Shown: positions 1 through 8,634, counted from the stretch's first letter. The stretch: 33,556 nucleotides of DNA from Bacteroidota bacterium (GCA_039111535.1 JBCCIM010000051.1:1-33556), one strand, 5' to 3'. Notes: generated by a model from the letters alone, not told the origin. Translations and numbers: made by a program.

Positions 1-747
1 ATCTGCGTTTGCTACGGGCACGAGTTTGTCTTCATCGCCATGAATCACGGTTACGGGTTGGCGAATGTTAGCCCAAAGTGGCATCATCGCTTCGAGTTCG
101 GGTTCAAGGGCCAGTATTTCCCTGTTGCATACCAGCAGGCTGGTTGGAATTAGCCAGGAGATCGGAGGTGCCGCCGCAGGGTATTGATACCATTTCATGT
201 CTTCCAGCGCAGGATCTATCGACGCGGACAATAGCAGGAGCGATGCAACTTTTTCTGGCGCGTCCATTGCCATCCGTGCAATCACAGGGCCACCAAACGA
301 ATGACCGACGAGCAGAGCCGGCGCACCCGGACTCCGGCGTTCGAGGACATGCAACAAGGCTGCAGCCTGCTTTTCCAAAGACGGTTCATGTTCACCATCA
401 CCTGATTTTGCATACCCCGGCCTTGTCACGGCAATCATGTGAAACCGTTCGAGCAATACGGGACTAGTCAAATAGCGGGAAAAGTCTCCCCAATCACCGG
501 GCGATCCGTGCACAAACATGAGCGTCGGTTTTTCTGGATCTCCAATCTCTACAGTATGGACAGGTTGCCCCTCATATTCGATGACTTCTTCGCGCGGCGT
601 ATGTGAGAGTCCACTCAGTATTTCCATCGCATCTCCTTCCGGCACCAGGAATCCAAGCTGATTCACATAACTGACGGCCCCAGCGATTAAAAGCAGGAGC
701 ACCGCGCCAACAAAGATACTGAGTCGTTTAATACATCCTTTCATCAT
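1..747 (-). CDS. Alpha/beta hydrolase, membrane-anchored or exported (C-terminus cut by window edge)
   Basis: The 249 visible residues form an alpha/beta-hydrolase fold protein. Residues 1-28 are a basic then strongly hydrophobic segment (MMKGCIKRL, then a leucine/valine stretch), so the enzyme is exported or anchored in the inner membrane. FVHGSPGDW at 78-86 is the oxyanion-hole region, GHSFGG at 149-154 gives the nucleophile Ser150, and HGDEDKLVP at 236-244 gives the acid Asp240. The catalytic His lies beyond base 1. I chose the first of two consecutive ATG codons. Family knowledge supports hydrolysis of an ester or similar bond; the substrate cannot be told. It lies 80 bases downstream of the MetE-like gene on the same strand and may be cotranscribed with it. 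Confidence 0.85.
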   Translation of the reverse strand, partial: MMKGCIKRLSIFVGAVLLLLIAGAVSYVNQLGFLVPEGDAMEILSGLSHTPREEVIEYEGQPVHTVEIGDPEKPTLMFVHGSPGDWGDFSRYLTSPVLLERFHMIAVTRPGYAKSGDGEHEPSLEKQAAALLHVLERRSPGAPALLVGHSFGGPVIARMAMDAPEKVASLLLLSASIDPALEDMKWYQYPAAAPPISWLIPTSLLVCNREILALEPELEAMMPLWANIRQPVTVIHGDEDKLVPVANAD

Positions 748-827
748 GGAATAGGGTACGTGGGTTGAGCAGTTGATTGTTGCACCAGACGAAGGGAACT
801 GTATCAAACGGCGCGGTTGAATGCCCC

Positions 828-1820
828 CTAGCTGCCGGCAAACAGATCGCGGCCGGCAACAAGCGCACGCATTTTCCCATCAGCGACCGAACGGGGTAAC
901 ATCCAGAATCCACAGTCGGGATGGACGTACTTGATCCGTTCTTCGCCCACATAATTGGCGGCAACTTCAATGCGTCGGGCGACTTCCTCTGGTGATTCTA
1001 TGACCGTCGTTTTGATATCGATCACGCCAATCCCAAGTCCAATATGGGTATCCAAATCAACAAACCGCTCTAACTCTTTGTAACCGCGGAAGGCAAACTC
1101 CAGCACAAGGTGATCAGTGTGCAGGCTGTTCATGTACGTGAGCAGTGCTTGCCATGCCCCCTTCTGAATGGACTGCCCGCCATAGTTGCCAAAACAGAGG
1201 TGTACTGCCGGCGTATTTGGCACGGCATCCAGCATGATATTGATGGCTTCTGCGGCCCAGGTGCCTTCGTGTGGTGCACCAGGCAAGTTGGCTTCGTCAA
1301 GCTGCAGCACGTCTGCATCGATTAGCCGAATCTGTTGAGCAAGTGCCGAAGCGATGGCACGCGTGAGTTCGGGGCGTTGGCCGTAGTGTTTGTCGAACAG
1401 CGTTTTGCTCAACATGTGGGGGCCCGTTATGGTAAACTTGAGGGGTTGGGTTGTAAGTTGGCGTACGCGCGCATAGTCGCTCACCAGATCGAGCGTCCCT
1501 TCTGAAATTGGAGCTTCCACAACCCCGGCCGGCGCTTTCCGAAACCCCATGCCGGCCAATTTCTGGAAGTCCTCGATATCCTGCCGGCCCATGGTCGTGC
1601 GGATGCCACCCAGTTGTCGCACGAAGTAATCAATCATCCCATTGGTCTGCGGATGGTTGATGTCAAAGCGGTATAACTCCCCATCCGCTATCAAATCCAG
1701 CCCGGCTAATTCCTGCGTTTTCAGCACCACGGCGGTTGCATCAGCAAGGGCCTGTTCACTCGGTGCAGCCACCAGCCAGTCCAACATTGGATAGCTGCCT
1801 ACAACTGTTGTTTTAATCAT
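828..1820 (-). CDS. MetE-like cobalamin-independent methionine synthase C-terminal domain protein
   Basis: A 330-residue protein equivalent to the catalytic (C-terminal) barrel of cobalamin-independent methionine synthase; it lacks the N-terminal half of the roughly 750-residue MetE. The expected zinc ligands are visible: His207 and Cys209 in VHLCFGN, Glu241 in LEFAFRG, and Cys303 in HPDCGF. VGSYP at the N-terminus and ADGE at 45-48 are also typical. Stand-alone versions are known to transfer methyl groups to homocysteine from various donors or to act on other thiols. The gene overlaps the upstream oxidoreductase by ATGA, so the two are translationally coupled. That coupling to sugar catabolism is unusual and leaves the real methyl donor or acceptor open. 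Confidence 0.85.
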   Translation of the reverse strand: MIKTTVVGSYPMLDWLVAAPSEQALADATAVVLKTQELAGLDLIADGELYRFDINHPQTNGMIDYFVRQLGGIRTTMGRQDIEDFQKLAGMGFRKAPAGVVEAPISEGTLDLVSDYARVRQLTTQPLKFTITGPHMLSKTLFDKHYGQRPELTRAIASALAQQIRLIDADVLQLDEANLPGAPHEGTWAAEAINIMLDAVPNTPAVHLCFGNYGGQSIQKGAWQALLTYMNSLHTDHLVLEFAFRGYKELERFVDLDTHIGLGIGVIDIKTTVIESPEEVARRIEVAANYVGEERIKYVHPDCGFWMLPRSVADGKMRALVAGRDLFAGS

Positions 1821-2896
1821 AAAGTTACTGTAGAGGCGCCGGCGCTGTCGAGGCTGGCGCTTTTGAATCGTTCAACAAGCCAGGGCGTCCCGGATGCAGC
1901 GGCAGAACGTTGCATGGCCTCTACAACAGCCAGCGATTGCAATCCAACCCAGCCGTCGGTTTCTGGCAAGGTATGTTCCGCTACGGCCTCGCCAAAAGCC
2001 TCCATAATGAGGCGATAACTTTCAAACCCATTGAATTCATCGCGGACTTCGATGGGAGCACCGGGGTGCGTTGGCATGGCCTCTGCAAACGCAAGCGGCG
2101 TAAAGGTGAAACTGCCCGGCTGCAATTGCAAGGTCCCACGGGTGCCGGCAATCCGCAAAGAAAATAACTCCTGCGTGCAGTAGTTGCTGATCATCGTCCC
2201 GAGGCTACCGCCTGACACCCTGAAAATAGCACAGCTGCTGTCTACCAGGTCATCCCGTGTTATGGCTGACTGTGCGTACGCGGTAACCTCTTCGATGTAT
2301 CCAAGCAAGTAATGCACAAGATCAAACGCATGGATGGCAAGCTGGGTGACCGGCAGAATGGGGACGAGATCTGGTTTGCGGCGCCAGGAATCAACGGGGA
2401 GCCGCATGCCTGTAGGGGCTGAAAAATGTATTTCGGTACTAATCACCTGCCCGAGTTCGCCGCTTTCAAGACAAGCGCGGGCTTTTCTGGCTGTCTTCCA
2501 GAACCGCATGTTGTGCCCTACCATAAGCACGCGGCCTTTAGCCTCTGCTTTGGAAATCATAGTCATGCCTTCATCCAAATTGCTTGCAAGAGGCTTTTCG
2601 ACAAAGACATGGAGGTCAGCTTCCAGCGCGGCCAATACCTGCTTCCGGTGCAGGTGGTTCGGTGTTACCAAAACAACAGCTTCCAACTGGTCCATACGGA
2701 TCAGTTCTTCAAAAGAAATGGCGTTATAACATCCAAACCGCGTAGCAGCCAGCGCAGCTGCTTCCTTGTTCGGATCATACACTGCGATCACATCCAGATT
2801 GGATGCCTGCTCACATGCTTGTTGTATGGTGTTGCCGTGGCCGCCCAACCCTACAAGACCAATCCGCACAGGCTCGTTTGCTTCAGAAGGGGTCAT
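1817..2896 (-). CDS. Gfo/Idh/MocA family NAD(P)-dependent oxidoreductase
   Basis: 359 residues. The N-terminal Rossmann fold begins with RIGLVGLGGHGN (11-22, a GxGxxG dinucleotide-binding loop). VTPNHLH follows at 78-84, and the family signature EKPLA is at 100-104, where Lys101 is normally catalytic. The remainder is the alpha/beta substrate domain. Enzymes of this family oxidise or reduce a hydroxyl/keto group on sugars, inositols or sugar acids in the cytoplasm. Placement downstream of a sugar ABC importer and next to a sugar isomerase agrees with that. ThuB-like 3-keto-sugar chemistry is possible, since a ThuA-domain protein is encoded nearby, but the specific substrate is inference. The ATG start is followed by seven residues before the first strand. 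Confidence 0.9.
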   Translation of the reverse strand: MTPSEANEPVRIGLVGLGGHGNTIQQACEQASNLDVIAVYDPNKEAAALAATRFGCYNAISFEELIRMDQLEAVVLVTPNHLHRKQVLAALEADLHVFVEKPLASNLDEGMTMISKAEAKGRVLMVGHNMRFWKTARKARACLESGELGQVISTEIHFSAPTGMRLPVDSWRRKPDLVPILPVTQLAIHAFDLVHYLLGYIEEVTAYAQSAITRDDLVDSSCAIFRVSGGSLGTMISNYCTQELFSLRIAGTRGTLQLQPGSFTFTPLAFAEAMPTHPGAPIEVRDEFNGFESYRLIMEAFGEAVAEHTLPETDGWVGLQSLAVVEAMQRSAAASGTPWLVERFKSASLDSAGASTVTL

Positions 2897-2960
2897 AACA
2901 CTTGCGCCCGAAGGCGTATCGATAGATCAGGACTATCAAAAGCGGTGATTTACTGCATAT

Positions 2961-2976
2961 TACCAATTAAATGGTA
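2961..2976. promoter_or_regulatory. Candidate operator, TACCA-N6-TGGTA
   Basis: A dyad TACCA...TGGTA lies in the 146-base gap upstream of the oxidoreductase/MetE-like pair, in an AT-rich stretch that also contains TAATAT read on the minus strand. The 9-mer TACCATTTA from its minus strand recurs at 7295-7303, just upstream of the sugar-binding protein gene. This suggests a shared regulator site, but no regulator gene is adjacent and the spacing of the half-sites differs. Confidence 0.25.
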
Positions 2977-3042
2977 CGTATTTACGCGCAATTAAAGTAT
3001 TCGTTTTTTAAGAAACCTGTTAAGTCTGCTACCGGCGCGAGC

Positions 3043-3846
3043 CTACAACGCATCCAGCAGCGCTCTTAGCGCCTCGACACTGGCTTCACTGTTGCGCACC
3101 AACGGCTTACAGTGGGTTTCTATGGTTAGATGTTTGATCTTTTTATGGCCTGCAAGATCGGGCAATAACGTAGCCCAGGGGACAATGCCTTCACCCAACG
3201 GACACCAGGGTTCTGCTTCATCATCCGGCGTATAATCTTTCACGTGTACATTCACCAGATAGGGAGCAAGAATGGCAAACGCTTCAGCATCAGGTTTCTG
3301 TCCGCTCCAGTGAAGATTGGCGGGGTCCCAGTTTATACGGAGTGCGGGGTGGCCAATTTCTTCAAGCAGGGCAACCGATGAATCGGGGCGGTCGATCCAG
3401 AACGCCGGCTCATTTTCGAAAGCAACCACAAGATCAGCCGCCGCAGCCTGCTCTGCTATCTGCTCAAAGGCGCGCAATACGTGCAGTCGATTTGCCGGCG
3501 CGTTATCACAGCCATCAAACGCAAACGCGATAACGGTTTTGCAACCAAACCGCTGTGCAAGCTCAACCGTGCGAGGAAATACATCTTCAATTTCGCGCTT
3601 GCGCTGCACGGCTTCTTCCACGTTACCTTTAAAAATGCCGGGAGACACCGCTGTGATTTTGGTGCCGGCAAGTAACGCGTGATCAACCAGGTGAATCTCT
3701 TCGTCTGTAAAAAACGGAAACCGCCGCTCCTTCCCTTCCCGCAATTCAAACCGCTGGATACCCCAGTCGGCAGCCCGGTCAAGGGCTTCTCCCAGGTCGC
3801 GTGTGATCTCGTCACTCACGATACCTATTTCCAGTGCTCTATGCAT
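3043..3846 (-). CDS. Sugar phosphate isomerase/epimerase family TIM-barrel protein
   Basis: 267 residues, the normal size of xylose-isomerase-like TIM barrels (AP endonuclease 2 superfamily). Visible metal- and substrate-binding elements are FENEPAFW in the middle, INWDPANLHWSG (Asp and His), VHVKDY (His, Lys, Asp) and LTIETH near the end (Glu). There is no signal peptide, so it is cytoplasmic. Known members isomerise or epimerise ketoses, inosose or 3-keto sugars with a divalent metal. It is 52 bases downstream of the MalG-type permease and probably in the same transcript; the 146-base gap after it may start a second transcript. Confidence 0.85.
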   Translation of the reverse strand: MHRALEIGIVSDEITRDLGEALDRAADWGIQRFELREGKERRFPFFTDEEIHLVDHALLAGTKITAVSPGIFKGNVEEAVQRKREIEDVFPRTVELAQRFGCKTVIAFAFDGCDNAPANRLHVLRAFEQIAEQAAAADLVVAFENEPAFWIDRPDSSVALLEEIGHPALRINWDPANLHWSGQKPDAEAFAILAPYLVNVHVKDYTPDDEAEPWCPLGEGIVPWATLLPDLAGHKKIKHLTIETHCKPLVRNSEASVEALRALLDAL

Positions 3847-3898
3847 ATCGTTTTGCTGCTGTGCGTACCGGCCTTAATGCTGCAGGACCCCAGTCGCC

Positions 3899-4756
3899 CT
3901 ACCCTTTTAGTCCGCTTAATGTAACACCTTTGATAAATTGTCGCTGCATCAATAGAAAGAAGGCAATTACGGGGATGACTGCAACACTGGCTGCCGCCAT
4001 CATTTTGACAAATTCGGGGTTGTTGATATCTGAGAACCCAAGAATGCCTACTTCCAATGGTTTGAGTGTCTCGGTGTTGAGGGCAATGAGTGGCCAGAGG
4101 AAGTCGCTCCACGACCACATAAACAGAAAGATACTGTATGCTGCCAGCGTGGGTTTGATGAGGGGAAGCACAACATCCACATACATCCGCCAAACGCTAG
4201 CGCCGTCCATTCGGGCAGCATCCAGCAATTCGTCAGGAATGCCAACGATACTCTGTCGGAACAGGAAAATACCAAACGGCTCCATCAAACCAACCATGAC
4301 GATGGCCCAATACGTATCTACCCATCGCAAATCTACCATCAAGTCGTAAAGCGTCAACATCTTTACCTGAAACGGGACCATCAGGGTGATGAGGATCGCT
4401 GCAAAAATCCAGTTTCTGCCGGGGAAGTCTACTTTCGCAAAGATAAATCCAGCCAGTGAACAAAAGAACAGCCCGGGAATGAGCTTGAGGAGCGTGTAGC
4501 CGGCACTGTTCAGGAAATACCAGACCATCGGCCGTTCCGTAAATACTGCAACGTAGTTCTCCCATGTAAGCGGCTGGGGCAAAAGCCCGCGCAAGATCAA
4601 CCAGAACTGACGCGGCGTGTTAAAAAACGACTCTGCGTCAGCTGCTGTTTTCAATGAAGTCAACACCATCCATACCAGTGGCCCAAGCATGACAAATGCG
4701 CCGATGATCAGCACCAAGTGGGTAAGGAGGTTTGATATGTTTGAAGAGCGGTTCAA
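3899..4756 (-). CDS. Carbohydrate ABC transporter permease, MalG type
   Basis: 285 residues with six hydrophobic segments, the first at about 13-35. The cytoplasmic EAA loop that docks on the ATPase is at 176-201 (DELLDAARMDGAS, then LPLIKP), a very good match to the sugar-importer type. The C-terminus FIKGVTLSGLKG is typical of MalG/LacG proteins. The start is TTG: an in-frame TAA lies two codons upstream and the next Met is inside the first membrane segment, so TTG is the best choice although no Shine-Dalgarno sequence is visible. Unusually, it is separated from its MalF partner by a complete PLP-enzyme gene and then 185 bases of repetitive purine-rich sequence. Confidence 0.9.
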   Translation of the reverse strand: MNRSSNISNLLTHLVLIIGAFVMLGPLVWMVLTSLKTAADAESFFNTPRQFWLILRGLLPQPLTWENYVAVFTERPMVWYFLNSAGYTLLKLIPGLFFCSLAGFIFAKVDFPGRNWIFAAILITLMVPFQVKMLTLYDLMVDLRWVDTYWAIVMVGLMEPFGIFLFRQSIVGIPDELLDAARMDGASVWRMYVDVVLPLIKPTLAAYSIFLFMWSWSDFLWPLIALNTETLKPLEVGILGFSDINNPEFVKMMAAASVAVIPVIAFFLLMQRQFIKGVTLSGLKG

Positions 4757-4790
4757 GGGTTAATGGAGAGAGGTGGTTGGGGGGAAAAGA

Positions 4791-4832
4791 GGAGTTTGGA
4801 GTTTGGAGAGGGGAGGTTGGAGCGAAGAGTTG
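4791..4832 (+). repeat. Degenerate purine-rich heptanucleotide tandem array
   Basis: Six consecutive 7-mers fit the frame GGAGnnn: GGAGTTT, GGAGTTT, GGAGAGG, GGAGGTT, GGAGCGA, AGAGTTG. Similar low-complexity sequence (a run of G and A before it, and repeated ACGGA/ATACA words to about 4890) fills most of the gap between the MalG-type permease and the PLP enzyme. It is non-coding on either strand as far as I can see and sits directly before the TTG start of the permease. Confidence 0.7.
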
Positions 4833-4941
4833 GGCTCACTGATGATGGTAGTACGGAGAAACGGACATACAGAAAAACGGATACACGAAACCCCCTTCGT
4901 ACAACGCGCAAATCATTTTGCATTTCTTGTGATTGATCCAA

Positions 4942-6207
4942 TTATTTCCCCGCAGCTATCTGTTCAACGGCTTCCAAAACACGGTCACATTCAGCTTTGT
5001 TATTGAAAATGTGGGTTGAGACCCGCAACGCATCAAGGCCACGCTCGGTGACGATACGGCAACGTAGTTTAAAATCCTGGGCCAGTCGTCGGTACACTTC
5101 CCGGCAAGGCACGCCCGCGGTTTGGAAGGTTGTAATGCCGGCACGCAACGCAGGATCTTGCGGGGTCAACACGGTGACACTGTCGATTTCATCAAGGCCG
5201 TTATGTAAATAAACGCCAAGTGACTTGCCATAAGCAGCCACGCGTTCCATACCAATTTCGTTCAGCATACGGATTGCAGCCTGCATACCGACAATTTTGG
5301 TGGCATCGCGTGTCCCGCATTCATAGCGCACAGCTGTTTCATTGTACGCTAATTGATCGGGGATGTCGAAGGTGCCATTGTCAGAATACGCCCCAACTTC
5401 GGTGGGCATAACATCTTCGAGACGTTCCTGCCTGATGTATAACAAACCTGTACCATGGGTCGCCCCCATCCACTTGTGGCCACTTGTACCGTACGAGTCG
5501 CATCCGATCGATTCGAGATCAACAGGAAATGCGCCGGCAGACTGTGCTCCATCTACATGAAACCACAGGTTATTCGCCTGTGCCAGCCCAGCAATCTGCG
5601 TAACCGGCATCACAATGCCTGTTGGTGCCGTGAGATGGCTAACCTGAATTACGCGGGTTCGGGGCGAGATCAGTGCTTCAATACGGGCAAGGTTGCCCGC
5701 AGCGCTTTCCGGATCTGGTTCAAAAGCGCGTACCCGAATGCCGTGTTGTTTCTGCCGGCTCATCCACGGAATTGCGCCGCCCGGGTGCGCGTGGGTCTCG
5801 ATGATTACCTCGTCGCCGGGCTCCAAAAACGTGAGGCCAGAGGCTATCGTGGCATTGGCTTCGGTGGCATTGCGCGTGAAGGCAATGGTCTCTGGCGGTA
5901 CACGAAAAAAATCAGCTACGGGGTGTCGGGCTTCGGTGATTTTGCGGTGGCCATGTTCTGAGATTCGCTGCAGGTCCATCATCGTTTGCTGAACAGCATC
6001 AATGACGGCATAGGACGCCGGCCCGAGTCCGCCCGTATTCAGGTAAACGCGGTCGTGGGTCAGGGGATATTGCATCCGTACCTGCGCCCAATAGTCGTCG
6101 TCTGACACGGTTTTCGGATCTGGCAAGCGAAGATGTTTGCCGGCGCCCAGCATACCCAGGCCCATCACCGACAAAAAATTACGTCTTATCATTTGCATGG
6201 CATTCAA
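4942..6207 (-). CDS. Class V aminotransferase-fold PLP enzyme with Tat-like signal
   Basis: 421 residues. The N-terminus carries IRRNFLSVMGLGMLGAG, a twin-arginine motif plus a short hydrophobic core, so the folded enzyme is probably exported to the periplasm. PLP features are clear: HVDGAQ at 217-222 with Asp219 facing the pyridine nitrogen, and TSGHKWMGATHGTG at 241-254 with Lys245 as the Schiff-base lysine. The family includes cysteine desulfurase, kynureninase and isopenicillin N epimerase-like enzymes; the overall pattern is closest to the epimerase/desulfurase-like group. The gene starts 3 bases after the MalF-type gene stops, so the two are tightly coupled. The reaction is unknown. Translation could begin at Met1, Met4 or Met6 without changing the Tat motif. 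Confidence 0.88.
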   Translation of the reverse strand: MNAMQMIRRNFLSVMGLGMLGAGKHLRLPDPKTVSDDDYWAQVRMQYPLTHDRVYLNTGGLGPASYAVIDAVQQTMMDLQRISEHGHRKITEARHPVADFFRVPPETIAFTRNATEANATIASGLTFLEPGDEVIIETHAHPGGAIPWMSRQKQHGIRVRAFEPDPESAAGNLARIEALISPRTRVIQVSHLTAPTGIVMPVTQIAGLAQANNLWFHVDGAQSAGAFPVDLESIGCDSYGTSGHKWMGATHGTGLLYIRQERLEDVMPTEVGAYSDNGTFDIPDQLAYNETAVRYECGTRDATKIVGMQAAIRMLNEIGMERVAAYGKSLGVYLHNGLDEIDSVTVLTPQDPALRAGITTFQTAGVPCREVYRRLAQDFKLRCRIVTERGLDALRVSTHIFNNKAECDRVLEAVEQIAAGK

Positions 6208-6210
6208 AGT

Positions 6211-7143
6211 CTACTGGATACGGCGATTGAGGCGAAACTGCATAAACGTCAACAAGCCTACAACGAGCAACAGGATGACAGCTGCAGCAGAAGCGTACCC
6301 AATGTCGTCGTACTGTATCCCTTGTTCATAGATGTGATAGACCACCGTACGCGTTGCGTTCAGGGGACCGCCTTGTGTCATCGCCAATACCGTTGTAAAG
6401 ATCTGGAACGACCGGATGATCGCGGTCACACACACCAACAGCATAATGGGCCGAAGCTGTGGGAGTGTAATAAAGCGCAAGTTTTCCCAGCCGGTCGCCC
6501 CCTCGATACTCGACGCTTCGTAGTATGAATCTGGTATTGCCTGGATGGCTGCACCAAACAGAATCATGTCAAACCCCAGGTTTTTCCATATTGTCAGGGC
6601 AATTAGCGAAGGCAGCGCCAGTTCTTCGCTGAGTAACCATGCTTGCGCCGGCAATCCGACAAGGGAAAGCATGTAGTTCAACAGCCCATTGGACGCATAA
6701 AGCCAGCGCCACATCATGGTAGTGGCCAGTAGCGACGTAACAACCGGGATGAAATAAATCGCACGGTATACCCGCGCCCACCGTCCGGTTCGCTCTACCA
6801 GTACGGCACACCCCAACGCAAGGACAAACCCAATCCCAACCGCAAAGAAGACAAAAACCAGCGTATTCCAGAGGGCAGTCAGAAAAAGAGGATCCTGAAA
6901 TTGGCGTACGTAATGCGTAAAGCCGATAAACGGCGCGTCACGGCGCAACAGTCCGTATTCGGTAAAGCTTATAACAATGCTTTTGAGAATCGGGTAGTAC
7001 TGGAAAACAATAAAAAACACCACCACCGGCACGAGCATCAGCATAGCTACATGTGCCTCACGCCGGCCTCCCATAGCAAACAGCCAGCCAGCCTGTTTCC
7101 TGGCGGCGGATCGGTGCGATATTGGATTCCCGGGGTGTGACAT
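6211..7143 (-). CDS. Carbohydrate ABC transporter permease, MalF/UgpA type
   Basis: 310 residues, with a basic cytoplasmic N-terminus of about 30 residues followed by six hydrophobic segments beginning with AMLMLVPVVVFFIVF at 33-47. The EAA loop at 205-232 (DSYYEASSIEGAT, then TLPQLRP) has Ser-Ile-Glu-Gly where Ala-x-Asp-Gly is usual, a common MalF variation. It is the first gene of the minus-strand cluster and is divergent from the sugar-binding lipoprotein gene, with 189 bases between them. With that protein and the MalG-type permease it forms an importer; the ATPase must be encoded elsewhere, as is frequent where one MsmK/UgpC-type ATPase serves several importers. Confidence 0.92.
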   Translation of the reverse strand: MSHPGNPISHRSAARKQAGWLFAMGGRREAHVAMLMLVPVVVFFIVFQYYPILKSIVISFTEYGLLRRDAPFIGFTHYVRQFQDPLFLTALWNTLVFVFFAVGIGFVLALGCAVLVERTGRWARVYRAIYFIPVVTSLLATTMMWRWLYASNGLLNYMLSLVGLPAQAWLLSEELALPSLIALTIWKNLGFDMILFGAAIQAIPDSYYEASSIEGATGWENLRFITLPQLRPIMLLVCVTAIIRSFQIFTTVLAMTQGGPLNATRTVVYHIYEQGIQYDDIGYASAAAVILLLVVGLLTFMQFRLNRRIQ

Positions 7144-7212
7144 GTAGTTTCTTGACAGCCGCCAGTACGCTGGAGGCGGAGCAAAACTTATGTAAATTAA
7201 GACGCCAGTTTA

Positions 7213-7240
7213 ATGCCGAGTGTCGATTGCTGAGTGTCGA
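7213..7240 (+). repeat. Heptanucleotide repeat, ATGCCGA family
   Basis: Four in-register 7-mers: ATGCCGA, GTGTCGA, TTGCTGA, GTGTCGA, preceded by GTTTA. It lies in the divergent spacer between the MalF-type permease and the sugar-binding protein. The same GTTTA-ATGCCGA start is found on the minus strand at 19914-19925. Confidence 0.6.
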
Positions 7241-7332
7241 ATGATTTAGTTTCGGCAGTTGCGTCAAGCAATGGCACTACCGAATAGCACAACTTACCAT
7301 TTAGTTTTGGTCATCACAATTTCATTGGCGAC

Positions 7333-8634
7333 ATGCTGAGCCGATCTCTACTTCGTCTGATTTTACTAGTCGTCAGCCTGCTCCTGTGCGGGTGTAATGC
7401 GCCGGCGCCATCCGACAACAGCAAAAAGGTGGTTAGTGTATTTGTGCTGCCCATAAGTACTGACCAGGTAGGATTCTTCAACTGGGCTGAACAAACATTC
7501 GAAGCAGCTAACCCCGACGTCGACATACAGATTGAGCAATTCCCGGGGTCGTCTCTTAAAGATTATGAAATCAAGCTCAGACTCCGCTATGCAAGCGGCA
7601 ATGCGCCAGACATCTGGTACTTCAGGGAGAATGAACTGGCAGAATACGTGGCCCTGGACTTGCTCGCGCCGGCACCGCCATACATCGAAAAAATAGTACA
7701 GGAAAACAGTGTCAATGAAATGATTCGGCAAGCGCCCTACTTCGATGGCACCTGTTACGGGATTGTGCATCATGCCGGGTGGACGATGTTGTACTACAAC
7801 AAAGACCACTTTGCGGCAGCAGGACTCACCCGTCCCCCTAAAAACTGGCAGGAGTTGGTCGATTTTGCGGACCAGCTTACCCTGCGCGACGCAGATGACA
7901 CTATCACCCGGGCCGGCTTTTCGTTGCGCAAGACGGGCTACAAGCAGGGCACTGCCGAAAAATGGCTGACGTTCTTCTACTCAGCCGGCGGGACACCTTT
8001 CAACGCAGCTGGATCAGCCAGTTACTTCGACTCCCCTGCCGGCGAAGCAGCGTTCCAGTTTTACGGTTACATCCTCGAAAAAAACATCGACAGCGTAACG
8101 TTGGATGGAGATCAACGGGGGTTTGGGCAAGGCCGCGTTTCCATGTTCATCCGCGAAGACCACGTAATCCATTGGATGGCTGAGAACTTTCCTGACGTCA
8201 ACTACGGCGTTGCCCCCATCCCGCCCAAAGACAGCACCTTCACCTCATACTCTTCCGGCGGTGCTTTTCCGATGGTCGTCAATAGTGGCTCACCCAACAA
8301 AGAAATTGCCTGGCAATTCCTCGCGTTTCTCCTCTCGGATGAACCCTATCTCCGCTACGTACGCGCCGTTAATGCACAGCCGATTTTAAAATCTGTAGCA
8401 GTATTGCCCGAGTTTAACAGCGATCCGATGTTGCAAACGTATGCCAGGCAGTCCGTATATCTCCCGCCCAAGTTTGCACACGACAAAAACTCATTGGAAG
8501 TCATCGGTACCTACGTTGAGCGGTTTGCATACGGACACATGGACGCCGCGACTGCTGTACAGCGCATGCAATCAGAAATCAACACACAGATCCAGCTGGG
8601 ATTTGCGCGACAGCAGCGCGAAGTGATGCGCTAA
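7333..8634 (+). CDS. Sugar ABC transporter substrate-binding lipoprotein
   Basis: 433 residues. The N-terminus MLSRSLLRLILLVV leads to a lipobox ending LLCGC, so Cys21 is lipidated after cleavage. The mature part is a family 1 extracellular solute-binding protein: an N-terminal lobe with VDIQIEQFPG and APDIWYF, the typical GIVHHAGWTMLYYNKDHF hinge region, PPKNWQELVDFADQL, and a Gly/Ser-rich SSGGAFPMVV near the second hinge. It should capture an oligosaccharide or sugar derivative for the MalF/MalG-type permeases encoded divergently. The TAA stop overlaps the TAG stop of the convergent 1276-residue gene by two bases, leaving no room for a terminator between them. Confidence 0.93.
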   Translation: MLSRSLLRLILLVVSLLLCGCNAPAPSDNSKKVVSVFVLPISTDQVGFFNWAEQTFEAANPDVDIQIEQFPGSSLKDYEIKLRLRYASGNAPDIWYFRENELAEYVALDLLAPAPPYIEKIVQENSVNEMIRQAPYFDGTCYGIVHHAGWTMLYYNKDHFAAAGLTRPPKNWQELVDFADQLTLRDADDTITRAGFSLRKTGYKQGTAEKWLTFFYSAGGTPFNAAGSASYFDSPAGEAAFQFYGYILEKNIDSVTLDGDQRGFGQGRVSMFIREDHVIHWMAENFPDVNYGVAPIPPKDSTFTSYSSGGAFPMVVNSGSPNKEIAWQFLAFLLSDEPYLRYVRAVNAQPILKSVAVLPEFNSDPMLQTYARQSVYLPPKFAHDKNSLEVIGTYVERFAYGHMDAATAVQRMQSEINTQIQLGFARQQREVMR

